From NCBI GenBank assembly GCA_947486575.1, contig CANKUB010000005.1:25500-89499 (forward strand): a stretch of DNA of 64,000 nt, written 5' to 3'. A program made the translations under genes and the position numbers. Source of the stretch: Betaproteobacteria bacterium (lineage in GTDB: Bacteria > Pseudomonadota > Gammaproteobacteria > Burkholderiales > SG8-41). This document shows positions 26,807-34,939 of the stretch, piece after piece. How positions within the stretch are numbered: position 1 is the first letter of the stretch; every line of letters starts with the position of its first letter. The notes beneath the pieces were generated by a model. The model saw only the letters and a program-made list of their open reading frames with translations. It was not told the DNA's origin and made no database searches.

Positions 26807-27858
26807 CCTATATCGCAAAACCCAAACTACACCACCCCGCGCTGACCAAGAACAGCGTCGGCTACACGCGCCGCGACTATGAAGGCAAAATCTCCACGCT
26901 GTGCGCGGGTTGCGGACATGATTCCATCAGCGCCGCCATTGTGCAGGCGTGCTGGGAGCTCGACATCCAGCCGCATCGTGTGGCCAAGCTGTCAGGCATC
27001 GGCTGCTCGTCGAAGACGCCCGATTATTTTCTCGGCAACTCGCACGGCTTTAACAGCGTGCATGGCCGCATGCCGTCGGTGCTCACCGGTGCCAACCTCG
27101 CCAACCGCGAATTGATTTACATGGGTGTGTCCGGTGACGGCGACTCCGCCTCCATCGGCATCGGTCAGTTCGCACACGCCATGCGCCGTGGCATCAACAT
27201 GGTGTATATCGTCGAGAACAACGGCGTGTATGGCCTGACCAAAGGCCAGTTTTCCGCCACGGCGGATAAAGGCTCCAAGTCCAAGCGCGGCATCGTTAAC
27301 TCGGACGAACCGCTCGACATGATCGGCATGGCGCTGCTGCTCGGCGCAACTTATGTTGCACGCAGTTTCTCCGGCGACAAGAAGCAACTGGTACCGCTGA
27401 TCAAAGGCGCGATGGAACACAAGGGCGCAGCCTTCATCGACGTGGTTTCACCCTGCGTAGCCTTTAACAACCACGCCGGTTCGACCAAGAGCTACGAATA
27501 CGTACGTCAACATAACGAAGCGGTGAATCGCCTCGACTTCATTGAAGAGCGTGAGGAAATCACCGCCGATTATGCGCCAGGCGAAGTGATTAACCTTACG
27601 CAGCACGATGGCAGTGTGATGCGCCTGCGTAAATTGTCGGAAGATCATGATCCGACCAATCGCATTAAAACCATGAACTACGTGCAGGAGCATGCGGCAA
27701 AAGGCGAAGTCGTCACCGGTCTACTCTATATCGACCCCAGCGCGGTGGATATGCATGAGCATCTGAACACCGTGGCAACGCCGCTCAATCAACTGACGGC
27801 GAAGGAATTGTGCCCCGGTTCAAAGGCGCTGGATCGAATCAACGCCAGCTTGCGGTAA
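26803..27858 (+). CDS. korB: 2-oxoacid:acceptor oxidoreductase, beta subunit
   Basis: This 351-residue subunit binds thiamine diphosphate. The TPP/Mg motif is GVSGDGDSASIGIGQF with the closing N in VENNGVYGLTKGQ (about residues 108-148). Cysteines in LCAGCGHD and GIGCSSK and one further on likely hold the [4Fe-4S] cluster, as in other beta subunits. With the preceding gene (ATGA overlap) it forms the catalytic core. The three-gene cluster ends at a hairpin terminator. Confidence 0.9.
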   Translation: MTYIAKPKLHHPALTKNSVGYTRRDYEGKISTLCAGCGHDSISAAIVQACWELDIQPHRVAKLSGIGCSSKTPDYFLGNSHGFNSVHGRMPSVLTGANLANRELIYMGVSGDGDSASIGIGQFAHAMRRGINMVYIVENNGVYGLTKGQFSATADKGSKSKRGIVNSDEPLDMIGMALLLGATYVARSFSGDKKQLVPLIKGAMEHKGAAFIDVVSPCVAFNNHAGSTKSYEYVRQHNEAVNRLDFIEEREEITADYAPGEVINLTQHDGSVMRLRKLSEDHDPTNRIKTMNYVQEHAAKGEVVTGLLYIDPSAVDMHEHLNTVATPLNQLTAKELCPGSKALDRINASLR

Positions 27859-27862
27859 AGAT

Positions 27863-27879
27863 ATAACTAATTGTTTTTG
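27863..27879 (-). repeat. Dispersed AAAACAA motif, variant copy 6
   Basis: On the minus strand this reads CAAAAACAATTAGTTAT, a divergent copy of the motif. It starts four bases after the korB stop codon and just before the intrinsic terminator. Confidence 0.55.
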
Positions 27880-27884
27880 TTGAT

Positions 27885-27911
27885 AAAAATCCTGGCTCTG
27901 CCGGGATTTTT
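27885..27911 (+). terminator. Intrinsic terminator after the 2-oxoacid oxidoreductase genes
   Basis: The arms AAAAATCCTGGC and GCCGGGATTTTT pair around a TCT loop (one G-T pair), ending in a T tract. It lies 27 bases beyond the korB stop. Confidence 0.88.
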
Positions 27912-27985
27912 GTTTGGGAGCAGCGCTTTGCAACGCCGTGTCTTAGGTGTAGTCTCGACGGGTCTGATTACAAAAGGGGGAACAC

Positions 27986-29290
27986 ATGAACACAGAAAAA
28001 GCATCGCAAGCGCTCATTGCGACAGGTGAAACATCGGGTGAAACGTCCATTGCGCCGACGGACACAAAACGCAGGCGCTTTTTAACCCGCAGCGCGTCGG
28101 TTGCCGGCACGTTGGCGACAGGTGGGGTTACGGCAAACGCCGCTGCACAAGAAGTCCCCGCATGGATGAAATCACCGGGCGCACCGATGCGCGGCTATGG
28201 CACGCCGTCCAAATTTGAAGAGCCGGTGAAGCGTCCATTTGCTTCGGGCTACGCCACCGTTTCACCCGGCACCGGCAGTTCGCGCACGCCGCATCAATCG
28301 CTGGAAGGCACGATTACGCCAAGCGGCCTGCATTTCGAACGCCATCACAACGGCGTGCCGGATATTGATCCCGCCAAACACGAATTGCTGATACACGGTC
28401 TGGTGACGCGACCGCTGGTGTTTAACCTCGCCACGCTGTCGCGCTATCCGATGATAAGCCGCACGCACTTTGTCGAGTGCGCTGGCAACAGCGGCGCGAA
28501 CTCCGGGCCAAAACCGGCACAAACAACGGTTGGCGGCATACATGGGCTCGCGTCAGTCAGCGAATGGACGGGCGTGCCATTGTCGTTGTTGTTAAATGAA
28601 GCAGGCATTGCCAGTGGTGCGCAGTGGGTGCTTGCCGAAGGCGCCGATTCTGCAGCGATGACACGCAGTGTACCACTCACCAAAATCATGGACGATGCCA
28701 TGGTGGCGTTGTATCAAAACGGTGAACGCGTGCGGCCAGAGCAAGGCTACCCGATGCGTTTGCTGCTGCCGGGTTGGGAAGGCAATATGAACGTGAAGTG
28801 GCTGCGCCGCATCAAGGTTACTGATGCGCCGACGCACACCAAGGATGAAACCTCGAAGTACTCTGACCTGCAGCCGGATGGCAAGGCACGCCAGTTCACC
28901 TTTGAGCTGGGCGTCAAATCCATCATCACGTTTCCGTCGTTCGGTCATAAGCTCGATCGGCGCGGGCCGTATGAATTGACGGGCATTGCGTGGTCAGGTG
29001 CCGGGCGCATCAGCCGCGTGGAAGTCTCCGCCGATGGCGGTGCAAGCTGGAGCAATGCCAATCTTCAAGGCCCTATCTATTCGAAGAGTTTCACGCGATT
29101 TCGTTTGCCGTGGGAATGGACCGGCACAGCCGCTGTACTGCAAAGCCGTGCCATCGACGAAAAAGGCAATGTGCAGCCGACTCGTCAGGCATTCACGTCG
29201 CAGTACGTAGCGGGCATGAGCTATCACAATCACTACATTCAATCATGGGCCATCGCCGCCGACGGGAGCATCAGCAATGTTTATGCGTAA
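27986..29290 (+). CDS. soxC: Sulfite dehydrogenase-like molybdenum protein SoxC
   Basis: This 434-residue periplasmic protein starts with a Tat signal (RRRFLT at residues 29-34, ending ANAAAQ). The sulfite oxidase molybdopterin domain has the Mo-binding Cys165 in HFVECAGNSG, and a dimerisation domain follows (GRISRVEVSADGGASW). SoxC with SoxD removes electrons from the sulfane sulfur bound to SoxYZ. GGGGGAA at 27975-27981 supports the start. Its last 14 bases overlap the cytochrome gene. The soxXYZA block lies about 3 kb away on the other strand. Confidence 0.92.
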   Translation: MNTEKASQALIATGETSGETSIAPTDTKRRRFLTRSASVAGTLATGGVTANAAAQEVPAWMKSPGAPMRGYGTPSKFEEPVKRPFASGYATVSPGTGSSRTPHQSLEGTITPSGLHFERHHNGVPDIDPAKHELLIHGLVTRPLVFNLATLSRYPMISRTHFVECAGNSGANSGPKPAQTTVGGIHGLASVSEWTGVPLSLLLNEAGIASGAQWVLAEGADSAAMTRSVPLTKIMDDAMVALYQNGERVRPEQGYPMRLLLPGWEGNMNVKWLRRIKVTDAPTHTKDETSKYSDLQPDGKARQFTFELGVKSIITFPSFGHKLDRRGPYELTGIAWSGAGRISRVEVSADGGASWSNANLQGPIYSKSFTRFRLPWEWTGTAAVLQSRAIDEKGNVQPTRQAFTSQYVAGMSYHNHYIQSWAIAADGSISNVYA

Positions 29291-29840
29291 TCAAAAAATT
29301 ACCGGTGTACTGACATTGATTGCCGCAGCATTGGTCTCTGCCTGCGCCACCACAGCCGATAACAACAGTGCCAGCACGCCTACGCGCGGGCCCAATCTGG
29401 GTGCTGCGCCCACCGCCGCTATGCTCGCAGCAATGGACACCAGCATTCCACCCAGCGGCGCAGGTTTGCCTGCGGGCAGCGGCAACGTGGCACAGGGTGC
29501 GAAAGTGTACGCGGCCAAATGCGAAACCTGTCATGGACCGAAGGGCGTTGGCAAACCGGCAGATCCGCTGGTCGGTGGCATCGGTTCGCTGGCATCCGGC
29601 AACCCCATGCGCACGGTGGGCAGTTACTGGCCCTACGCCACGACCTTCTTCGACTACGTGCGCCGCGCCATGCCTACCAACGCACCGCAGACGCTCACGA
29701 ACGACGAGGTCTATGCGGTCGCGGCCTACGTGTTGAATCTTAACGGCATCGTGCCAGAATCAGCGGTAATGAATGCGCAATCCCTGCCGCAGGTGAAGAT
29801 GCCCAATCGCGACGGCTTTATCGACTATTCACGCAAGTGA
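29277..29840 (+). CDS. soxD: Mono-heme cytochrome c lipoprotein, SoxD-like
   Basis: A 187-residue protein with a lipobox (LVSAC, Cys23) and one heme site CETCH (Cys82, Cys85, His86); a Met in RRAMPTN is the likely sixth ligand. It is the electron acceptor partner of SoxC by position: the genes overlap. It is shorter than the classic two-domain SoxD of Paracoccus and has only one heme motif, so it is better called SoxD-like. A membrane-anchored form is suggested by the lipobox. Confidence 0.85.
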   Translation: MFMRNQKITGVLTLIAAALVSACATTADNNSASTPTRGPNLGAAPTAAMLAAMDTSIPPSGAGLPAGSGNVAQGAKVYAAKCETCHGPKGVGKPADPLVGGIGSLASGNPMRTVGSYWPYATTFFDYVRRAMPTNAPQTLTNDEVYAVAAYVLNLNGIVPESAVMNAQSLPQVKMPNRDGFIDYSRK

Positions 29841-29877
29841 GCCGCACAGATTTCATCCGGTTACGCGGGCAAATGTC

Positions 29878-30744
29878 ATGTCACTGAAACTACGCAAACT
29901 TTCTTATGCGCTGGGTGCGGAAGTCTGTGACATCGACGTCGCCGCGCCCATGAGTGAAGTCGCGTTCGGTGAAATCTACAAGGCGTTTCTCGATCACGGC
30001 ATTCTGCTGTTTCGCGATCAGGACATTACGCGCGAGCAGCACATTGAATTCAGTCGCCGCTTCGGCGAGCTGGATAAGCACGAATCGCTGCCGCAGGACC
30101 GTCATCCGGATCACCCGGAACTGTTGCTGGTTACGAATGAACCGAACGCTGATGGCACGCCGTCGAACTCGCGCTACACCGGCCGTCAGTGGCATTCGGA
30201 TATGTCGTTTACGCCTATCCCGTCGCTCGGTTCGCTTTTGAAAAGCTGGACGGTGCCGGAAGTGGGCGGCGACACATTGTTCGCCAACATGACGATGGCG
30301 TACGATACGCTGTCGGGCGGCATGAAAAAACTCATCGCCGACTTGCATGGCATTCAGTTGGCCGGTACGCGCAAAATCAATTACGCGCCCACCGGCGTGG
30401 GACGCGCCGAAGAGCAGCGCAAATTAAATCCGCCGATCGCGCAGCCCGTAGTGCGTGTTCACCCGGAGACCGGCAAAAAGGCGCTGTACCTCGGTGAAAA
30501 GGTCAAACGCTTCGACGGCATGACCGAAGCAGAAAGCCTGCCGTTGATTCAGTATCTGAATGCGCATGCCACCAAACCCGAGTTTGTCTACCGCCAGCAA
30601 TGGCGCAAAAACGACATCGTGGTGTGGGATAACCGCTGCACCATGCATCAAGCGCTGGGTGATTTCGATGAGACGCAACGACGGCACATGGAACGTACCA
30701 CGGTGCTTGGCACGCCATCAGGCTACGCGGTGATGGGTGGATGA
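29878..30744 (+). CDS. TauD/TfdA family Fe(II)/2-oxoglutarate dioxygenase
   Basis: This 288-residue cytoplasmic enzyme has the 2-His-1-carboxylate iron site: His106 and Asp108 in RQWHSDMSF, with the distal His in CTMHQALGDFD near residue 260, and the 2-oxoglutarate-binding Arg a little later (TQRRHMERTTV). The family hydroxylates taurine, alkyl sulfates, herbicides and similar acids, so a sulfur substrate is possible next to sox genes. Position alone suggests this. It follows soxD after 37 bases and could be in its operon. Confidence 0.87.
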   Translation: MSLKLRKLSYALGAEVCDIDVAAPMSEVAFGEIYKAFLDHGILLFRDQDITREQHIEFSRRFGELDKHESLPQDRHPDHPELLLVTNEPNADGTPSNSRYTGRQWHSDMSFTPIPSLGSLLKSWTVPEVGGDTLFANMTMAYDTLSGGMKKLIADLHGIQLAGTRKINYAPTGVGRAEEQRKLNPPIAQPVVRVHPETGKKALYLGEKVKRFDGMTEAESLPLIQYLNAHATKPEFVYRQQWRKNDIVVWDNRCTMHQALGDFDETQRRHMERTTVLGTPSGYAVMGG

Positions 30745-30837
30745 TAAGCATCGTTGCAAGTCAGGCATAGTTGCAGTGGATAGTCGTTTGCACATGATAC
30801 TGGCTTCCCGCAACGGCACCGAGGTGCAAAAACAGTC

Positions 30838-31839
30838 ATGTTCCGCCCAAACAAAAACATAAATGCTCTGCGCTGCTGTAGTGCCAGTTTGCCGATTCGA
30901 ATCCTGTTGCCGAGTCTAATCGCAATCTCTGCAACAGCTGCCGAATATCCCAACCGCCCGATGCGTATCGTGGTGCCGTTCACTGCGGGTGGTTCTACCG
31001 ACGTACTGGCGCGCATGATCGGCAAAAATTTAACCGAGGCCTGGGGCCAACAGGTGGTCGTGGACAATCGTGCGGGGGCCAACGGTGTGATTGCCGCCGA
31101 ACTTGTCGCGAAGTCGAATCCTGATGGCCATAGTCTGTTGATGATTGCCATTGGCCACGCGCTCAATCCCTCGCTGAATAAAAAGTTGCCGTACGATACC
31201 GAAAAGGATTTCCAGCCGATTAGTCTCACAGCCGTATTGCCACTGCTGCTGGCGGTGCATCCGTCAGTCAAGGCCAACAGCGTGCAGGATTTGATCGCGC
31301 TTGCAAAATCCAATGCCAAACCCTTGAACTACGCTTCGGGTGGCATCGGCTCATCACAGCATCTTGCGGGCGAACTCATCAATTCGATGGCTAAAATAAA
31401 AATGCTTCATGTACCGTACAAAGGTGGCGGCCCGGGCCTGGTGGATCTGCTTGCGGGGCAGGTGAGCGTGATGGCATCAACCATACTCTCGGTTGCGCCG
31501 CACGGACGCACCGGCAGGTTGCGCGTGTTAGGCATCACCACGACAAAACGCAGCGCTGCATGGCCGGAGGTGCCCACAGTGGCGGAAGCAGGCATCAAGG
31601 GCTATGAATCGATTGCGTGGTACGGGCTGGTGGGGCCTGCCGGTATGCCCGCGCCAGTGCTGGGTAAATTAAGCGCCGAGGTGATCCGAGGCACGAAATC
31701 AAAAGAGATGCAGGAGACGCTGATCAAGCAAGGTGCGGACCCGGTGGGCAACGGGCCCAAGGAATTCACCGCGTTTCTAAAATCTGAAACGTTGAAATAC
31801 GCCAAAGTGATTTCTGAGGCGGGCATCAAATCTGATTAA
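30838..31839 (+). CDS. Bug family tripartite tricarboxylate receptor (TctC-like)
   Basis: A 333-residue receptor with a signal ending at SATAAE. The mature part has YPNRPMRIVVPFTAGGSTDVLA and VVVDNRAGANGV, and ends with L-K-Y-A-K-V-I-S-E-A. It lies between a TauD-type dioxygenase on the same strand and a convergent Bug gene. If it is linked to the dioxygenase, its ligand may be that enzyme's substrate. No permease gene is near. Confidence 0.9.
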   Translation: MFRPNKNINALRCCSASLPIRILLPSLIAISATAAEYPNRPMRIVVPFTAGGSTDVLARMIGKNLTEAWGQQVVVDNRAGANGVIAAELVAKSNPDGHSLLMIAIGHALNPSLNKKLPYDTEKDFQPISLTAVLPLLLAVHPSVKANSVQDLIALAKSNAKPLNYASGGIGSSQHLAGELINSMAKIKMLHVPYKGGGPGLVDLLAGQVSVMASTILSVAPHGRTGRLRVLGITTTKRSAAWPEVPTVAEAGIKGYESIAWYGLVGPAGMPAPVLGKLSAEVIRGTKSKEMQETLIKQGADPVGNGPKEFTAFLKSETLKYAKVISEAGIKSD

Positions 31840-31848
31840 TATGTCAAT

Positions 31849-31865
31849 GTAAACTATTGTTTTTA
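31849..31865 (-). repeat. Dispersed AAAACAA motif, variant copy 7
   Basis: On the minus strand this reads TAAAAACAATAGTTTAC, a variant with the A run shifted by one base. It lies between two convergent Bug genes, nine bases after the stop at 31839 and eight before the stop at 31874. Confidence 0.6.
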
Positions 31866-31873
31866 TTGATTAT

Positions 31874-32842
31874 TTAATCAGCTCGTGCGCCGGACGCCTT
31901 GACCACCTTCGCCCACTTCGGCAACTCACTGCGCAGGTGCGCCGCGAGCTGTTCTGGCGTGGTGCCGATGGATTCAACCCCTATCGCACTGAGCCGCTCC
32001 TGCGTGTCAGGTAGGCGCAGTACCTTCAGAAATTCCATGTTGAGTCTGGCAATGATGTCCTTGGCTACACCAGCAGGCGTGAGTATTGGATACCACGTCG
32101 AGGCCTCGTAGCCGGGCAGTGCCGCTTCCGCCACCGTTGGCGTATCCGGCAGTGCAGGTGAGCGTTTCGCGCCTGACACTGCCAGCGCGCGCATACGCCC
32201 GCTTTGTATATGGGGCAGCGTGCCGCCGATGGTTGGAAACCACAATGAAATCTGCCCGCTGATAAGATCAGCCGTGGTCTGACCGATGGCTTTGTACGGT
32301 ACATGCATCATGTCGATGCCGGCCTGCGTGCGCAGCATTTCCATCAGCAGATGCCCAGACGTGCCGCTGCCGCTGGTGCCATAAACCACTTGCCCCGGCC
32401 TGGCTTTGGCCAGTGCAATCACTTCCTTTACTGACTTTGCGGCGAAGCCAGGATACGCCACCAGCACGTTATTCGAGGATGCGAGCAAGGTAACCGGCGC
32501 GAAATCCCGCAACGGGTCGTACGGCACTTTCGAATAAAGCGCCACATTGACCACCAGTGAGGGCGCGCAAATATAGATCGTGTATCCGTCGCGCGCTGCC
32601 TTCGCCACGATTTCAGCGCTTAAATTACCGCCCGCGCCCGGACGATTGTCCACCACCATTTGCTGACCGAAATTTGCCGACAAGCGCTGCGCGAACAACC
32701 GCGCCACCACATCGACCGTGCCACCTGCGCCAAACGCAGCCACAAAACGGATGGGCCGCGTTGGGTAATCTGCCGCGTGCGCCATACCCGTGACCATTGT
32801 CATCGCGCACAGCAACCTTGGCACAAGTTTATTTACGTACAC
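31874..32842 (-). CDS. Bug family receptor at the end of the sox operon
   Basis: A receptor of up to 322 residues with a signal ending at MAHAAD, then YPTRPIRFVAAFGAGGTVDVVA and VVDNRPGAGGN, and a C-terminal P-K-W-A-K-V-V-K-A. The GTG start at 32842 lies inside soxA, overlapping its end by 14 bases, so it is translationally coupled to the Sox genes. A Bug protein in a Sox operon is uncommon. It may bind an organic sulfur compound or an acid used with thiosulfate; that is speculation. Confidence 0.88.
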   Translation of the reverse strand: MYVNKLVPRLLCAMTMVTGMAHAADYPTRPIRFVAAFGAGGTVDVVARLFAQRLSANFGQQMVVDNRPGAGGNLSAEIVAKAARDGYTIYICAPSLVVNVALYSKVPYDPLRDFAPVTLLASSNNVLVAYPGFAAKSVKEVIALAKARPGQVVYGTSGSGTSGHLLMEMLRTQAGIDMMHVPYKAIGQTTADLISGQISLWFPTIGGTLPHIQSGRMRALAVSGAKRSPALPDTPTVAEAALPGYEASTWYPILTPAGVAKDIIARLNMEFLKVLRLPDTQERLSAIGVESIGTTPEQLAAHLRSELPKWAKVVKASGARAD

Positions 32843-33626
32843 CGGGCGTCTCCACTTTCAAGCCTTGCGAACGCCAGGCGAGAAAGAGTTCGAGGTCCAG
32901 CAAATCCTGCGAACCTGCTGGCGGCAATTCGGCACGCACGCCAAAAAAACATGCACGTAAACGGCGATGAAACGAACCCATGGTTTGCCATTCCAGCCGA
33001 TAGGCGGGATACGGATTGCCGTGGCCCTGGCTGATGGTGTCATTCAGAAGTTTGCGGCCAAAATTACGATCGTGGCAATGCGTGCAGGCAAGATTTATCT
33101 GCCCCATGCGCGTATAGAAAATATCGCGACCGCGCTCGAAGTTGCGGCGATTTTGTGTATCAATGACGACGTTCACGGGTTGCCCGCGTGACTGAAGGCC
33201 GACGTAGGCCGTCAGGGCCAGCAATTCATCGGATTCATAGCGCAGCGGCGCGGCCTGCTGATTTTGCGTGCGGCATTGATTGATACGGCCCTCAAGGTTG
33301 GTGAGTTTCGCTGTGTCCGGATCGACTTTCGGATACCCGGCTGACACGCCTTTCATACTCACCCGCGCATCCTTGTGACAGGTGGCGCAGGACTTACCAC
33401 TGTTTCCCGCAGGCTCGTTCCACAGTTTTTCGCCACGCGTAACCCACAGCATGGCAGGGCTGGAAAAATCATCCTGCTGTAGCGCACGCACTTCCGCGCC
33501 TGAAAAATCAATGCCGGATTTGAGAGGGGTGGGGCGAAATGGTTGAACAGGCTGAGCGGATTGGGCGCTGATGGCGCTGTGGGTTACCGCCAACAGCAGC
33601 AGCAAGACAACGCCCCGACGAATCAC
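32829..33626 (-). CDS. soxA: Sulfur oxidation c-type cytochrome SoxA
   Basis: This 265-residue secreted protein (signal ending AISAQ) has two heme motifs, CATCH (Cys80-His84) and CTHCH (Cys181-His185), and the key Cys226 in RRLRACFFGVRAE, which serves as active-site persulfide and heme ligand in SoxAX. Together with SoxX it couples thiosulfate to the carrier SoxYZ. It is a diheme form. The start overlaps the soxZ stop by four bases (ATGA). Confidence 0.94.
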   Translation of the reverse strand: MIRRGVVLLLLLAVTHSAISAQSAQPVQPFRPTPLKSGIDFSGAEVRALQQDDFSSPAMLWVTRGEKLWNEPAGNSGKSCATCHKDARVSMKGVSAGYPKVDPDTAKLTNLEGRINQCRTQNQQAAPLRYESDELLALTAYVGLQSRGQPVNVVIDTQNRRNFERGRDIFYTRMGQINLACTHCHDRNFGRKLLNDTISQGHGNPYPAYRLEWQTMGSFHRRLRACFFGVRAELPPAGSQDLLDLELFLAWRSQGLKVETPGVRK

Positions 33627-33943
33627 GCCGTAACCGCAATCGGCGAACTCGCAGCGCCCTTCTCACCGCGATCATCCACCCATGAAAATTCGACGTTGCC
33701 GCTCTCTTGCGCAACGATGTAGAACTGCCAATACGGATTGGCGGCAATGCCCGAACCCATTTCCGCGCGAAATACTTCGGCGCCGTTGTAGCGGCACAGC
33801 AGATTGTTGACGGTGTTTTTCGGAATCACTTTGCCGTTGTTATCCATGCGAAAGCCGGTTTCCATTGGATGCTGAATCGCGATGCGAATTTCCACCAGCT
33901 CGCCGCGTTTGGCATTGGGCGGAACCAGAATTCTGGCGATGCT
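33623..33943 (-). CDS. soxZ: Sulfur carrier complex subunit SoxZ
   Basis: A protein of about 106 residues without a signal peptide, made of an immunoglobulin-like fold. SIARILVPPNAKRGELVEIRIAIQHPMETGFR at the start and the closing NVEFSWVDDRGE are SoxZ hallmarks. It pairs with SoxY and is carried out with it by the Tat system. The ATG at 33943 matches the family N-terminus; the frame is open up to 33994 into soxY. It lies 23 bases after the soxY stop. Confidence 0.93.
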   Translation of the reverse strand, partial: SIARILVPPNAKRGELVEIRIAIQHPMETGFRMDNNGKVIPKNTVNNLLCRYNGAEVFRAEMGSGIAANPYWQFYIVAQESGNVEFSWVDDRGEKGAASSPIAVTA

Positions 33944-33966
33944 CATAGGGTTACTTGCGTGCTCAC

Positions 33967-34473
33967 TTAGGTAATATCCGATGCATCCAGACACGCAGTT
34001 TCGGTCACGATCACATCCGCCGATGCAGCCCAGAATGTGCCATCTGACATTTGCGCCACGGCCACCACATGTTGCGCGCCGGAGAGCCGGATACGCGTGG
34101 TCAACGCCGCGCGCCCCGTACCGGGCGACATACTGATTTTCGCAATAATCGGACGCGGATTTTTTTCTGACAGCAAATACAATGTCCGCACGTAATCCGT
34201 AGCCGTCATCGGGCTATCCACCGATACCGTGAGCGGTACCAGGTGACCATTTTCTGCCAAGTGGGGAATCTCCAGCTTGACGCGGCTTTCACGTACCGCC
34301 GCACCCTGAGTAATTTCTTTTAAAACCGGCACCAGTTCCATCAACGGTGGCCTCGCCGTGGCGGGCAATTGTGCCAACGCCAGCGGCACCTGTGCTGCCA
34401 GTGGCAATAGCGCACCGCCTGCCATGCTTTTCAGCATGCGCCGTCGTCCGCCAGATTTATTGAGTGGGTTCAT
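33967..34473 (-). CDS. soxY: Sulfur carrier protein SoxY, atypical C-terminus
   Basis: A 168-residue protein with a Tat-like start (GGRRRMLKSMAGGALLPLA) and a SoxY domain (VKLEIPHLAENGHLVPLTVSVDSPM and FWAASADVIVTE). SoxY normally ends in the GGCGG swinging arm, whose Cys carries the sulfur chain. Here the only late Cys, Cys161, sits in TETACLDASDIT, with seven residues after it and no glycines around it. The other frames do not give GGCGG either. It may be a divergent carrier with altered chemistry. The start overlaps the soxX stop. Confidence 0.88.
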   Translation of the reverse strand: MNPLNKSGGRRRMLKSMAGGALLPLAAQVPLALAQLPATARPPLMELVPVLKEITQGAAVRESRVKLEIPHLAENGHLVPLTVSVDSPMTATDYVRTLYLLSEKNPRPIIAKISMSPGTGRAALTTRIRLSGAQHVVAVAQMSDGTFWAASADVIVTETACLDASDIT

Positions 34474-34937
34474 TGCAGGGTCAGCAAATAGGCTATCACA
34501 TCTTCGATCTGCTCCGCGCTGAGTATGGGTTTGCCGCGCAGATTTTCCGCCACACGGTGCAAGCCTTCAACGCGGTAATAGGCGGGCATGATCGATTCCT
34601 GGTTAAAAAACAAAGGGTCAACAATGCGCGCGCGCATCTGCGCTGCCGTGAGTCGCTTGCCTACACCCGATAGTGGTGGCGCCAGATTGCCGTAAAAACG
34701 TTCGCCGGTTTCCGCCGCAGCATGGCAAAGAATACAGTTGGCCTCGCGACTTACCAGCACCTTGCGGCCACGTTCGGCGTCGGCCGCGGCGGTTGCCGCG
34801 TTGGAGAGCGGCTCGCGAATTTCACCACCGCTCAGGGTATAACGCACGCCGCTACCCGGCGCAGCACAGCCTGCTGCGAGTGCTATCACCCAGACTGCCG
34901 CACCGCGCATAGTGCGCATGGGGTCAGGAGCCGTCAT
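34470..34937 (-). CDS. soxX: Sulfur oxidation c-type cytochrome SoxX
   Basis: A mono-heme cytochrome of about 155 residues. The N-terminus carries a lipobox-like LAAGC. The heme site is CILCH and the Met ligand lies in SIMPAYY, with the typical C-terminal ILSAEQIEDVIAYLLTLQ. It forms the SoxAX enzyme with SoxA. The ATG at 34937 lies two bases after the upstream methyltransferase stop; an ATG at 34961 would overlap it. The lipobox suggests a membrane-anchored form. Confidence 0.92.
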   Translation of the reverse strand: MTAPDPMRTMRGAAVWVIALAAGCAAPGSGVRYTLSGGEIREPLSNAATAAADAERGRKVLVSREANCILCHAAAETGERFYGNLAPPLSGVGKRLTAAQMRARIVDPLFFNQESIMPAYYRVEGLHRVAENLRGKPILSAEQIEDVIAYLLTLQ

Positions 34938-34939
34938 GT

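Noticed and set aside
33967..34010. A frameshift that removed the GGCGG end of SoxY
   Set aside because: The bases after the Cys codon give no GGCGG in either of the other two frames before the next stop.
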